Counted from the first letter of the stretch, positions 36,757-46,606 are shown. The stretch: DNA of 64,000 nt from Companilactobacillus farciminis KCTC 3681 = DSM 20184 (GCF_002706745.1 NZ_CP017702.1:124001-188000), one strand, 5' to 3'. Made by a program: numbers and translations. The notes: generated by a model not told the origin, from the letters alone.

Positions 36757-37503
36757 CTAGCGTTGGCTTAAGTTTAAGATTAGTTTTGCAATGGCTGCGG
36801 CATCTGGTGGACACGTTATTGCTTGGGAAACTGGGGTCAATTCGGGTTTACTCGTGACCCAAACTGCTTGCTGAGCACAAGCTAACATGTTCCGGTCGTT
36901 TTCATCATTGCCAAAAGCAATATAGTGTTCGAAACCAATGTCGGCCAAAGCGTGGGCCTTATTAATGCCTTGAGCGGTGATATCTAAACTGCCTTCACCA
37001 CTATGCTCAATGACGACTAGATTTAGTGTTATGAGTAATCGTTTGATCTTTGCGCGCAACGCTGGAGCTAGGTTTAGTAAAATAACTTTAACTGGATCAT
37101 TTAAGGAAGCTAATGACTGACGTTGGGCTAATCGTTGGGGGTCAAGTTGACGTAAAATTGGGTTATCATTGGAAACCTGACAAGCATAATTCCACGTGCC
37201 GTCCATAACATAATCCAAGTGGTGCCTTTCTATGAGCTGCTTCAACTGTTGAACGGCAACCGGTGGTAATGGTTGGAGCACACTTAACTTTCCAGAAACC
37301 CGGGTCATAACACCGTTACCACCAATTAAGGGCTGCTGGTCAAGTCCTGGGATAATGGGCAGTAAATCACGAATTGGTCGGGCAGACGCAAAGGCAACTT
37401 TGTGATGATCTCGAATTAAGTTGGTTAACACCTGTGTAATGGCTGGGGCGATGGTCCGACCATCAAAGCTTAACGTACCATCAATATCAAAAACAAAATT
37501 CAT
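36757..37503 (-). CDS. HAD-superfamily (Cof-like) sugar-phosphate phosphatase
   Basis: 248 residues. Motif I 'FDIDGTLS' with nucleophile and acid Asp, motif II near 'FASARP', a C2B cap, and motif IV 'IAFGNDENDRNML'. Hydrolyses small phosphates such as sugar phosphates or flavin precursors. Its DNA is visibly GC-richer than neighbours, with more CGG, GGG and CTG-type codons, and the adjacent gene remnant suggests horizontal acquisition from a higher-GC lactobacillus. Single gene, AAGGAG-like site upstream. Confidence 0.88.
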   Translation of the reverse strand: MNFVFDIDGTLSFDGRTIAPAITQVLTNLIRDHHKVAFASARPIRDLLPIIPGLDQQPLIGGNGVMTRVSGKLSVLQPLPPVAVQQLKQLIERHHLDYVMDGTWNYACQVSNDNPILRQLDPQRLAQRQSLASLNDPVKVILLNLAPALRAKIKRLLITLNLVVIEHSGEGSLDITAQGINKAHALADIGFEHYIAFGNDENDRNMLACAQQAVWVTSKPELTPVSQAITCPPDAAAIAKLILNLSQR

Positions 37504-37643
37504 GATAAACTCCTTAGATGAAATTCAGCGAGTGTCCAGTAGTCTCACTTTTTCCAGTAATAGATAAGATTGAGTATACATGTAATGGTATTAAAAGACT
37601 ATCTTTAATTTTGGCGTTGCAATAGAAACCGATTTAATAACAG

Positions 37644-37684
37644 AAAAGACACAACAACCTGATTTGGTCATTGTGTCTTTTTTA
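37644..37684. terminator. Bidirectional terminator
   Basis: AAAAGACACAA and TTGTGTCTTTT (11 bp) around a 16-base loop, T-rich on both sides. Ends nrnA on the minus strand. Confidence 0.82.
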
Positions 37685-38614
37685 TTTATTCAAATTATCC
37701 ATATCTTTAATCAAAGCTTTGACCTCATCCATACTACCGACATAAACGCCACTAGCTAGGGGATGACCGCCACCGCCAAATTTTTCGGCAACACCGTTGA
37801 TAGAGACATTTTTTGAACGGAGATTGACTCTGAAGCGGTTGAGATCTTTTTCACTGACGACGATCCAATTATTGACGTCCTTAATGCGACCAATCAATGG
37901 AACAACGTGATCTAATTCGCCATCATCGAGATTGAATTTTTCTAAAGTATCTTTTCTGATGACAATATAGCCGAATCCAGAATCGGTTACTTGGAAGTTG
38001 TCTAAGATATAGGCTTCTAAACGAGCCACACGAGTTGACATTTCATCCTCATGCAAACTGATTTCAGAAATATCGATACCAGTTTTGGCTAATTTAGCAG
38101 CGACCTCGAGAGTTTTGTAAGTAGTATCTGCATATAAGAAACGATTCGTATCGCCGACCATACCAGCATAAAGACTGTAAGCATCAGCTTTAGAAATTTT
38201 CAAGTTATCAACTTTGTCAGCCAATTCATAGATCATTTCCGCACAACTTGAAGCTGTGTCATCGACCCAATTGATATCACCAAAAGGATCAACGTTAGGG
38301 TGATGATCAATTTTGATTATTTTATCGGCCTTTTTGTAGTCGCCGTTATTATCGATTCGTCTAGCATTGGCTGTATCGACGGCAATGACGAGTGAATTTT
38401 GATAAGTGTCACTGTCGACTTGTTGCATTTTACCAATCCAGTCGAGGACTGATAAATCTATTCCAGCAATGTAAATATTTTTCTGAGGATAAGCTTCTCT
38501 CAGAATATTCGCTAGGGCAATTTGTGACCCAACGGCATCTGGATCTGGATTTTGATGTCTGAGAATAATAATCGTTTCATAATGCTCGATATTGTTCATA
38601 ATTTCATCAATCAT
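37682..38614 (-). CDS. nrnA: DHH/DHHA1 phosphoesterase NrnA (oligoribonuclease/pAp phosphatase)
   Basis: 310 residues. 'ILRHQNPDPDAVGSQIAL' and 'AVDTAN' metal-binding motifs, the namesake 'IDHHPNVDPFG', and the C-terminal DHHA1 'KFGGGGHPLASGVYV'. Degrades nano-RNAs to mononucleotides and dephosphorylates pAp. Length and motif order are usual for the family. Confidence 0.94.
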   Translation of the reverse strand: MIDEIMNNIEHYETIIILRHQNPDPDAVGSQIALANILREAYPQKNIYIAGIDLSVLDWIGKMQQVDSDTYQNSLVIAVDTANARRIDNNGDYKKADKIIKIDHHPNVDPFGDINWVDDTASSCAEMIYELADKVDNLKISKADAYSLYAGMVGDTNRFLYADTTYKTLEVAAKLAKTGIDISEISLHEDEMSTRVARLEAYILDNFQVTDSGFGYIVIRKDTLEKFNLDDGELDHVVPLIGRIKDVNNWIVVSEKDLNRFRVNLRSKNVSINGVAEKFGGGGHPLASGVYVGSMDEVKALIKDMDNLNK

Positions 38615-38694
38615 AATAACTCTCCTCAGAATATAGATTTATTTATAACACTACCAAATTAACCTTTATCGACCGAATAAGTCAATTAGAAACT

Positions 38695-40146
38695 CTAATT
38701 AAGCTCTTTATTTCTTTGATATCTAGCAATCAATGGCAAGATGATACCAATAGCAATCATAATCAAGGGCTCGATGATATTTAAAGTCAAAACGTGTGAC
38801 CAAGCAGCTGTTCCTGGTGTTTCATCAGTTGGGAAGATTCCTAAAGTAGCTGCTCCGAAAGTAATGGCAAAGCACCAAGCACCAACTAAAATAGCTAGAT
38901 GTTTGTTCTTGATGTAAACAAAGTCAGATTGGAAACGATCTTCGTGCAATCTAACTAAAATAAAGGAACTAAATAAGAAACAAGTCGTATATGGCGAAAC
39001 GATACCATTTAGATTTAGCAATTGGTTGAAGATTGAGTTCATATTTGGCAAAGTAGCACTCAAAACCATGATAAGTGTACAAATACCAGTTGTTAGCCAG
39101 TAACCATTGATAGGTAGGCCACGTTTGTCTAATTTTGTTAAACCTTTTGGCAAGTATTCCTTAGCCGTGTCAGACAAGAACATTCTCGTTCCGGCATCTA
39201 ACAAGACAGCTAGTTGAGCCATCATATAAAGTGCTTGCGTTAAAGCAAATAAGTATAGGAAGAATTGTCCCATACCGAATTCTTGACCCATGTATTGGAA
39301 AGCATAGTAAGAACCGTTCATCTTCAAGTCATTTGGCAAGTGGTGAGCATTGAAGAATACACCTAAAGCAAATGAACCTAAAACAGTTAAGAAACCAGTC
39401 ATAATAGCTAGCATCCACATAGCTTTAGGGAAGTCACGTTTACCATTTTTCATTTCGGTAACGTATGGAGCGGCGAATTCAGAACCATTCATTGCAAAGA
39501 TAACTAGTCCGAAAGTAGATAGATAATGCATATCGAACTTAGGAATAAATGATTTCAAAGTAAATGGCTGTGTATGTGGCATGTTACCTTGTCCAAGATA
39601 AGCGACCATCATGACCACGTAAAGAATTGACACGATGAACATAGCGCCACCACCGATGATACTCAAAATCTGTAGTGAATTTCTTAAATGATGTTGAATA
39701 AAAATAAAGACTGTAAAAATAACGGCAGTCAATAAGGCGAACATTGAATTGCTCATCTTATCTGACATAGAACCATTACCGTTGATCAACCAACCAAATG
39801 AAATCAAAGTTGAGTTGGCAACATCAACGATATAAGGCAAACTGGAAACCCAAACGGTCCAGGCACAAATGTAACCCCAAAGATTACCACCAGTGGCACG
39901 GACCCAAGAAGTGATCCCACCACCTTCATCATCAAAAGTTGAACCTAGATGACCGACCATCATCTCATAAGGAACAACGAATAAAAATAGCATTAAAATC
40001 CAAGTAAAAACAATTCCCAAACCTTGGTTGTGGAAGTTGTAGACAATATCATCGAAACCAATAACGGTAACGAAGTCCATCAAAGCAACGACCGGCCAGC
40101 TAATGTAAGACTTCTTTGAGCCTAATTCTGGCATTTCTTTCCCCAT
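38695..40146 (-). CDS. APC-superfamily amino acid permease
   Basis: 483 residues with about 12 membrane segments. 'SWPVVALMDFVTVIGFDDIVYNF', 'VPYEMMVGHLGSTFDDEGGGITSWV' and 'FAMNGSEFAAPYVTEMKNGKRDFPKA' are typical of the glutamate/GABA-antiporter and YfnA-like branches. Probably imports or exchanges an amino acid; substrate unresolved. GGGGTG lies nine bases before the ATG; a second in-frame ATG is five codons in. Its upstream region holds two structured repeat elements. Confidence 0.85.
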   Translation of the reverse strand: MGKEMPELGSKKSYISWPVVALMDFVTVIGFDDIVYNFHNQGLGIVFTWILMLFLFVVPYEMMVGHLGSTFDDEGGGITSWVRATGGNLWGYICAWTVWVSSLPYIVDVANSTLISFGWLINGNGSMSDKMSNSMFALLTAVIFTVFIFIQHHLRNSLQILSIIGGGAMFIVSILYVVMMVAYLGQGNMPHTQPFTLKSFIPKFDMHYLSTFGLVIFAMNGSEFAAPYVTEMKNGKRDFPKAMWMLAIMTGFLTVLGSFALGVFFNAHHLPNDLKMNGSYYAFQYMGQEFGMGQFFLYLFALTQALYMMAQLAVLLDAGTRMFLSDTAKEYLPKGLTKLDKRGLPINGYWLTTGICTLIMVLSATLPNMNSIFNQLLNLNGIVSPYTTCFLFSSFILVRLHEDRFQSDFVYIKNKHLAILVGAWCFAITFGAATLGIFPTDETPGTAAWSHVLTLNIIEPLIMIAIGIILPLIARYQRNKELN

Positions 40147-40203
40147 TGGAAATACACCCCTTTTTTATGATTCTTTCTTAATTTAGTTAAGTGTTAAATT
40201 GTC

Positions 40204-40372
40204 GTCTTCCACACAAGTTCTGTGATTGGCTGGAGAATGTCGACACTATTTTGAGCTTTTGCATGGACCCAAAGACGCAAAATCTCAAAACTAGGCCTTT
40301 TTGTAAGTGCTAAAGCACTAACAAAAAATTTGGCGGCTGAGCCATCACAGAACTTGTGCTCCAGACTAGATA
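40204..40372 (+). ncRNA. Structured repeat element A (putative structured RNA)
   Basis: A 15-bp terminal stem CACAAGTTCTGTGAT (40212-40226) with ATCACAGAACTTGTG (40344-40358), extended inward across a bulged T by GGCT/AGCC and outward by GTCT/AGAC. Inside are TTTTGC/GCAAAA flanked by GAG/CTC, and TTTTTGT-AGTGC/GCACT-ACAAAAA. It shares the blocks TGGCTGGAGAATGT, GGCTGAGCC and GACTAGATA with elements B and C, although its terminal stem sequence is different. No promoter or terminator is evident. Confidence 0.7.
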
Positions 40373-40422
40373 ACGTCTCCTATTCCTTATTTCAATAATT
40401 AAGAGAAAAATAATAGAACCAC

Positions 40423-40589
40423 TATCTAGTCCGGAATAGCAAAGAAAATTGGCTCAGCCGTGAAATTTCTCTTGGCAATTTATTGCCTAGTGAAAGGTCG
40501 AGCTTGAAGACTTTGCCCGGTTTTGGTCTTAGCAAAGGCTCCAAGTCGTGCACACATTCTCCAGCCAAATTTTCTTTGCTATGGAGGAC
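40423..40589 (-). ncRNA. Structured repeat element B (putative structured RNA)
   Basis: Read on the minus strand: GTCC-TCC, stem ATAGCAAAGAAAATT, bulged T, GGCT, an internal region, AGCC, AATTTTCTTTGCTAT, TCC-GGAC, TAGATA. The inner part has CTTTGC/GCAAAG and GGCAAT-AA-ATTGCC hairpins. Nearly identical to element C at 51773-51940 and homologous to element A, with compensatory changes in both stems. It lies between the divergent permease and Bce-like genes. Confidence 0.7.
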
Positions 40590-40660
40590 GGCATCCTACA
40601 CACTAATTTCAGAAAGGATATTTTTAATATATCGTCAATATTATATCGCTTTAATCCAGA

Positions 40661-40686
40661 CTTACAAAAGTGTAAGAAGATGTAAG
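40661..40686 (+). promoter_or_regulatory. BceR-type operator before the ABC exporter
   Basis: CTTACA-AAAG-TGTAAG (40661-40676) is an inverted repeat fitting the BceR-like box TnACA-N4-TGTnA, with an extra TGTAAG half-site ten bases on. A TATGAT -10-like sequence (40719-40724) follows at activator spacing. Implies control by a two-component system encoded elsewhere. Confidence 0.55.
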
Positions 40687-40752
40687 GAGAATCGCACGAC
40701 CAAAATGACATTAACTATTATGATAGATATATCAAATGGAGGGAAGTAAAAA

Positions 40753-41505
40753 ATGCAAAAAATCGTCGAAGTACAAAATATTGAAAAGATTTATGGAAAG
40801 GCTGGAGAGAAACAATTTAAAGCCTTGTCAGACGTTAATTTTGAAGTAAAACCCGGCGAATTCGTTGGAATTATGGGTGCTTCAGGTTCAGGTAAAACTA
40901 CTTTATTGAATATTCTATCTACATTAGATACCCCTACTAGTGGAAAAGTTCAAATTGCTGGTCAAGATATTACTAAATTAAATAACAATCAAATGGCAGA
41001 CTTTCGTGCTAATAAAATTGGATTTATCTTCCAAGACTTTAACTTACTAGAAAATTTAACAGCTTATGAAAATATTGCTTTGCCATTAGCGTTACAAAAT
41101 AAACCAGCTAAGACAATCAAGCCAGCAGTTTCAAGTATTGCTGAAAAATTAGGTTTAACAGAGATTTTAAACCACTATCCAACTGAATTGTCTGGTGGTC
41201 AAAAACAACGTGTTGCGGCTGCTCGTGCTTTGGTTCATGAACCATCAATCGTCTTTGGGGATGAACCAACGGGTGCTTTGGATTCCAAGAGTGCTCGTGC
41301 CTTGATGGATACTTTAACTAAAATCAACCGTGAAGATAAAGTTTCAATTTTACTAGTAACTCATGATCCATTTTCAGCTAGTTTCTGTGATCGAATTCTT
41401 TTCATCAAAGATGGTGAAATCGGTCAAGAATTGAAGAAAGAAGACTCAAGTAGAGCTGAATATTATCAAGAAATCTTAGATTCATTAGGAACATTTGCAG
41501 AATAG
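40753..41505 (+). CDS. Bce-like peptide-resistance ABC transporter, ATP-binding protein
   Basis: 250 residues. 'GIMGASGSGKTTLLNILSTLDTPTSG' Walker A region, 'FIFQDFNLLENLTAYENIALPLAL', signature 'ELSGGQKQRVAAARAL', 'VFGDEPTGALDSKSA' and 'LVTHDPFSASFCDR' are those of BceA/YxdL ATPases that protect against cell-wall-active peptides. GGAGGG before the ATG. Forms an operon with the FtsX-type permease. Confidence 0.92.
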   Translation: MQKIVEVQNIEKIYGKAGEKQFKALSDVNFEVKPGEFVGIMGASGSGKTTLLNILSTLDTPTSGKVQIAGQDITKLNNNQMADFRANKIGFIFQDFNLLENLTAYENIALPLALQNKPAKTIKPAVSSIAEKLGLTEILNHYPTELSGGQKQRVAAARALVHEPSIVFGDEPTGALDSKSARALMDTLTKINREDKVSILLVTHDPFSASFCDRILFIKDGEIGQELKKEDSSRAEYYQEILDSLGTFAE

Positions 41506-41516
41506 GGGAGGAAAAT

Positions 41517-43307
41517 ATGTTAAACAAATTAGCTTTAAGTGGTATCAAGCACCGTCTACGTGATTACAGTGTTCTGTTTTCAGGTTTGATGATTGCTTCA
41601 GCCATCTTTTATATGTTTATGTCATTAGCGACAAACAAAGCGTTCTTGAGTTCAAATTCCCCAGCTGCTGCAACTAGTTTCATCTTCGCTTTCGGGATTG
41701 TTCTTCTAGCAATTATTACTATCGTCTACATTAATTACGCCAACACCTTTCTGTTGAGCATGCGCCAAAAAGAGTATGGGATGTTTATGATGCTCGGTGC
41801 GAAGAGTAGTAAAATTTCTAAAATGATTTTCGTTGAAACATTCGCTATCGGTGCCATTTCAACTATTATCGGTACTTTGATTGGTATCGTAGCAACTAGT
41901 TTTGTCAGCCGTTGGTTGATCAGTATGTTAGATATGCAAGTTAAGCATTTCAGCAGTTTTTATCTACCAGCTTTAATTTGGACATTTGTCTTCTTCATCG
42001 TGATCTTTATTTTCTCAGCTTTGAGAAATTCAATTTCCTTACGTAGAACTAAAGTTTTAACGTTATTGAACCGTGACAGTCAACCAGTCAAAATTAAACG
42101 TAACGGCGTTTTAAAAGCTATTCAAGCTGTTCTAGGTTTAATTTTGTTAGCTATTGGTTATTTCACAATGTACTTCTCAGGTAATAATCCTGGAGCCATC
42201 TATCTAGGTATTCCGGTCGCTTTAGTAACAATCGTTGGTGGTTCATATTTCACAATCAATGCCTTTGTCACAACTTTGATCGTTATGTTGAAGAAGAATA
42301 CGAAATTCTCTCAAAAAGGTTTGAATAACTTCACACTTTCACAATTGAGTTTCCGAATCAATGATTACACAAAGATTCTTTCAATGGTTTCTATCATGTT
42401 TGCTTTAGCTCTAGGTGCTATTACGGTTGGACTTGGTTTCAACAATCAAATCGACAACGTTGTAAATGGCCAAAACTACTATGACGTACAACTAACTAAT
42501 CCAGATACAGCTCAAAATAAACGTGTAAAGAATTTAGATATTGATGAAAAAGTCACTTACAATTACAAAACTGATGGTAAGAACGTTTACTATCGTGCTA
42601 GTGAATTTAAGAAACAACCAATCGGTTACTCAAAAATCGATATCAACACTATGAAATCTAGTCTCAAAAAATCATCTGATTTGGCCAACAATACTAATGC
42701 CAAGTATGAATTGATGAATACGAGATTGCCTCAAACAAGAACTATGGAAGCTAAATTCATCAGTGATCAAGAATACGATGCTATCAATAGTCCCGTAACT
42801 ACGACTGTGCTAGTTAAAACTAATTCATTCAAAGATAATTTACCTGAAATCAAAGCCATTTCTAAGGCCGAAAATAAACGTTATCCAATCTTGAAGAAGG
42901 CTGGCGGCGATAAACTTGCTGCTTACACTATCATCAATGGTTTCTTCTCAGGATTAGAATTCATGGGCTTCTTCTTAGGAATCGCCTTTCTAGCTATGTT
43001 AGCAAGTTGCTTGATGTTCAAGATCTTGTCTGGTGCTAACAGTGATGTTAAACGTTATAACATGCTTTATAAGATTGGTACTAAACCTAAGACATTACGT
43101 GCAAGCATCAATAAAGAAATTGCTGTCTTGTTCTCAGTACCGGCAATCTTAGGAATCATCCACGTTTTAATTGGTCTACAATTATTCGTCAAGATTCTTT
43201 ATCAACCATACATGCACATTGAAATTCCTTTCGCTATCTTCATTGTCTTGTATCTTGGCTACTACTTCTTAACGAGATATCTTTACAAGAAGATCGTTCT
43301 AAAATAA
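41517..43307 (+). CDS. Bce-like ABC transporter permease (FtsX domain)
   Basis: 596 residues, about ten membrane segments, two FtsX modules and a large extracellular domain (about 320-445) between the seventh and eighth segments, the BceB architecture. 'MRQKEYGMFMMLGAKSSKISKMIFVETFAIG' is the first FtsX motif. Slightly shorter than typical BceB. No kinase or regulator gene is adjacent, unusual for Bce modules. Confidence 0.9.
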   Translation: MLNKLALSGIKHRLRDYSVLFSGLMIASAIFYMFMSLATNKAFLSSNSPAAATSFIFAFGIVLLAIITIVYINYANTFLLSMRQKEYGMFMMLGAKSSKISKMIFVETFAIGAISTIIGTLIGIVATSFVSRWLISMLDMQVKHFSSFYLPALIWTFVFFIVIFIFSALRNSISLRRTKVLTLLNRDSQPVKIKRNGVLKAIQAVLGLILLAIGYFTMYFSGNNPGAIYLGIPVALVTIVGGSYFTINAFVTTLIVMLKKNTKFSQKGLNNFTLSQLSFRINDYTKILSMVSIMFALALGAITVGLGFNNQIDNVVNGQNYYDVQLTNPDTAQNKRVKNLDIDEKVTYNYKTDGKNVYYRASEFKKQPIGYSKIDINTMKSSLKKSSDLANNTNAKYELMNTRLPQTRTMEAKFISDQEYDAINSPVTTTVLVKTNSFKDNLPEIKAISKAENKRYPILKKAGGDKLAAYTIINGFFSGLEFMGFFLGIAFLAMLASCLMFKILSGANSDVKRYNMLYKIGTKPKTLRASINKEIAVLFSVPAILGIIHVLIGLQLFVKILYQPYMHIEIPFAIFIVLYLGYYFLTRYLYKKIVLK

Positions 43308-43319
43308 GTTTTACAGTTC

Positions 43320-43376
43320 CTTTCCGAGGAACTGAGCACGACGGGTATTTACCTTTCGTGCTCAGCTTCTCGGAAG
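43320..43376 (+). repeat. Branched 3'-UTR hairpin after the Bce-like permease
   Basis: An outer stem TTCCGAG/CTCGGAA encloses GAGCACGA/TCGTGCTC, which closes on a small GGTA/TACC loop. There is no T-tract, so it is not itself a terminator. A C6 run (ACTCCCCCCTTAA, near 43385) follows. Could be a processing or stability element or part of a 3'-UTR-derived RNA. Confidence 0.45.
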
Positions 43377-43430
43377 AGAAGCACTCCCCCCTTAATAATT
43401 ATTCGAAATCCTCAACAAGTTTCGTAAATA

Positions 43431-43466
43431 AAAATCCACGTTTATTAAAAAAATGTGGATTTTTTT
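43431..43466 (+). terminator. Terminator of the Bce-like operon
   Basis: AAAATCCAC and GTGGATTTT with a 15-base loop and a T7 run. Confidence 0.8.
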
Positions 43467-43625
43467 GATTGTTCGAAAAAATTTTTTTGAGGGGTTCAAG
43501 GACTAACCAAGACTGTCATAATGCCCGTATTATAGATTTTATAAGTAATTTTTATTTGGACTTGAAACCGAACATTTATCTCATAAAAATAACTTTTTGT
43601 TGCTAAATCTCCGGAAAAATATTAG

Positions 43626-43640
43626 AATTTTCTTAATAAA
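43626..43640 (+). promoter_or_regulatory. Possible CodY box before the glutamine transporter
   Basis: AATTTTCTTAATAAA agrees with AATTTTCWGAAAATT at 11 of 15 positions, 46 bases before the ATPase start. CodY control of glutamine and peptide transport would be reasonable, but AT-rich chance matches are common. The rest of 43467-43685 shows no gene. Confidence 0.3.
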
Positions 43641-43685
43641 AAAAATTAAATTAAATTTTTGTTAATGAAGAAGGGAGAATTAAAT

Positions 43686-44423
43686 ATGTCAATGATCGAA
43701 TTCCGCGACGTACAGAAATATTATGGTGATTTCCATGCCCTAAAAGATATCAACTTGAAAATTGACAAGGGGGAAACGGTAGTTTTAATCGGGCCCTCTG
43801 GTTCTGGAAAAAGTACTTTAGCTAGAACGGTTAATGGTCTAGAGACGATACAAGAAGGTCAACTGATCGTCAATGGTCATGACATAGCCGACAAAGCAAC
43901 TGATATCAACTTGATCAGAAAAGATGTCGGTATGGTTTTCCAACACTTTAACTTGTATGCCAATAAAGATGTCTTAGAAAATATTATGTTAGCTCCAAGA
44001 ATCGTTTTGAAATTAGACGAAGAAGAGAATAAGAAACAAGCGATGAATTTGTTAGACCAAGTTGGTTTGGCTGACAAAGCTCACAACATGCCTTCACAAA
44101 TCTCTGGTGGGCAAAAGCAACGTGTGGCGATTGCTAGATCTTTGGCGATGAAACCTCGTTGCATGCTCTTCGACGAACCAACTAGTGCGCTTGATCCAGA
44201 AATGATCGATGATGTTTTGAACGTTATCAAATACGTTACTAATCAAGGCGACATGACTTCTCTAATCGTTACTCACGAAATGGGATTTGCTCAAGAAGTA
44301 GCTAATCGAGTTATTTTCATGGACCAAGGTCAAATTCTAGAAGATGAAGCTACGGATAAATTTTACAATCATCCTGATAATGAACGTGCTAGACAATTCT
44401 TGAGTAAAATTATTAAACATTAG
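43686..44423 (+). CDS. glnQ: Polar amino acid (glutamine-type) ABC transporter ATP-binding protein
   Basis: About 245 residues from the ATG at 43686 (GAAGGGAG seven bases upstream; a longer in-frame start at 43659 is unlikely). 'LIGPSGSGKSTLARTVNGLE', 'MVFQHFNLYANKDVLENI', 'QISGGQKQRVAIARSL', 'LFDEPTSALDPEMIDDVL' and 'IVTHEMGFAQEVANRV' are typical of GlnQ/GltL proteins. First gene of a four-gene importer operon. Confidence 0.93.
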   Translation: MSMIEFRDVQKYYGDFHALKDINLKIDKGETVVLIGPSGSGKSTLARTVNGLETIQEGQLIVNGHDIADKATDINLIRKDVGMVFQHFNLYANKDVLENIMLAPRIVLKLDEEENKKQAMNLLDQVGLADKAHNMPSQISGGQKQRVAIARSLAMKPRCMLFDEPTSALDPEMIDDVLNVIKYVTNQGDMTSLIVTHEMGFAQEVANRVIFMDQGQILEDEATDKFYNHPDNERARQFLSKIIKH

Positions 44424-44434
44424 GGGGTAGTATT

Positions 44435-45258
44435 ATGAAACGACTGAAATATTTGATGTTGATGATTACTTCTTTGCTACTCTTGCTCACGTTGTCAGCC
44501 TGTGGATCAAAACCGTTGTCTTCTCAAAATGTGCTCGAAAATGATAAGCAGAGTAAGACAATAACGTGGGGTGTCAAAGCTGATACTAAATTGTTAGGCT
44601 TGATCGACGTTAAGGATGGTAAAGAAAAAGGATTTGAAATTGATTTAGCAACGGCTCTAACTAAGAAAATGATTGGAAAAGATGCTAAGGCTAAATTTGT
44701 TACCGTTACATCGCAGTCACGTATTCCACTATTGAAAAACGGTAATATCGACGCTATCATCGCTACAATGACCATAACGCCAGAACGTCAGAAGACGATT
44801 AACTTCTCTAATTCATATTTTGACGCTGGACAGTCATTGTTGGTCAAAGATGATTCATCAGTGAAGAAGGTCGAAGATTTGAACAATAAAACTATCATTG
44901 GGGTAGTTGGTTCAAACTCTGTTGAAAATGTTAAAAAATTTGCTCCAAAAGCTCAAGTGCTTCAATTGCCGGATTATGCTCAAGCACTAACAGCTTTGAA
45001 ATCAGGTCAAGGCGATGCTTTAACGACTGATAACGTAATTTTAGCTGGTATGGCAGTCAACAATCCAGGCTATAAATTACAAGGTAAGGCCTTTACGACT
45101 GAACCATATGGTATTGGTATCAATAAGGGCCAAGATGACTTTAGAAAAGCCGTCAATAAAGCTTTGAAAGAAGTACAACAAGATGGAACTTACAACAAAT
45201 TGATTGTTAAGTGGTTTGGTGATGTTCCTGGATTTAACTATAAGGAGGTGTTACGCAA

Positions 45259-45262
<4 letters not shown>
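44435..45262 (+). CDS. glnH: Amino acid ABC transporter substrate-binding lipoprotein
   Basis: 275 residues with a lipoprotein signal ending LSAC (about residue 23). SBP_bac_3 domain: 'WGVKADTKLLGLIDVKDGKEKGFEIDLATAL', 'IDAIIATMTITPERQKTINFSNSYFDAGQSLLV', 'GVVGSNSVENV'. The TxTxER segment is the ligand-binding signature of glutamine/glutamate binders. Stop overlaps the first permease gene (ATGA). Confidence 0.92.
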
Positions 45263-45897
<635 letters not shown>

Positions 45898-45909
45898 GAG
45901 GGGTAGATT

Positions 45910-46563
45910 ATGCAAAATTGGATAAATGCTTATTCATGGATAAATATTAGATTTCTTCTCCAAGGCTTGTCGGTAACGATTTTGATCTCCGTTATATCGG
46001 TGGTCTTAAGTTTTATTTTCGGTTCAGTTTTGGGGATTGTCCGTTACAGTAAGGTTCCTTATTTATCAAAGATTATTGGTTTCATAATTGATGTTATTCG
46101 TAATTTGCCACTGCTATTGATTATCTTCTTTGTTTACTTTGGCTTGCCGGCCTTTGGGTTCAAACCAGATACGATTCCAGCCGCAATTTTAGCGATGACA
46201 GTCTTTGAATCAATGATGATTGCTGAAATCATTCGTTCTGGTATTATGGCGGTCAATATCGGCCAAATGGAAGCTTCCAGAGCGATGGGAATGACTTTTA
46301 CTCAAGCAATGTGGCATGTCGTTTTACCACAAGCTTACAAAAAGATGATTCCGGCTTTGGTTAGTCAATTTATCTCACTGATCAAGGATACTTCTTTGGC
46401 AACTATCATCGTTGTGCCAGAATTGATGCAACATGGGCAAGTCGTTTATGGACAAGACCCTAATTACATCATTCCAGTCTTTGTGGCCATGGCTTTGATG
46501 TACTTTGTCGTCTGCTATGCTTTGTCATTGTTGTCCAAGTATATTGATCATAAAATGGCATAA
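45910..46563 (+). CDS. Amino acid ABC transporter permease (HisM/GlnP-like) 2
   Basis: 217 residues, five membrane segments, paralogous to the preceding permease. 'DVIRNLPLLLIIFFVYFGLP' and 'EIIRSGIMAVNIGQMEASRAMGMTFTQAMWHVVLPQA' hold the EAA loop. GGAGGGG before the ATG. Last gene of the importer operon; the T-box promoter begins 14 bases later. Confidence 0.92.
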   Translation: MQNWINAYSWINIRFLLQGLSVTILISVISVVLSFIFGSVLGIVRYSKVPYLSKIIGFIIDVIRNLPLLLIIFFVYFGLPAFGFKPDTIPAAILAMTVFESMMIAEIIRSGIMAVNIGQMEASRAMGMTFTQAMWHVVLPQAYKKMIPALVSQFISLIKDTSLATIIVVPELMQHGQVVYGQDPNYIIPVFVAMALMYFVVCYALSLLSKYIDHKMA

Positions 46564-46577
46564 AAAAATAATTAAGG

Positions 46578-46606
46578 TTGACAGAGTAATTTAAGCCTGT
46601 TATTGT
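46578..46606 (+). promoter_or_regulatory. Promoter of the T-box leader
   Basis: TTGACA (46578-46583), a 17-base spacer and TATTGT (46601-46606), with TG at 46598-46599 giving an extended -10. Confidence 0.75.

Noticed and set aside
40423..40595. Possibility that the repeat is a mobile MITE
   Set aside because: Terminal inverted repeats are present, but element A has different terminal stem sequence that still pairs, and I see no target duplications. Conserved structure fits better.
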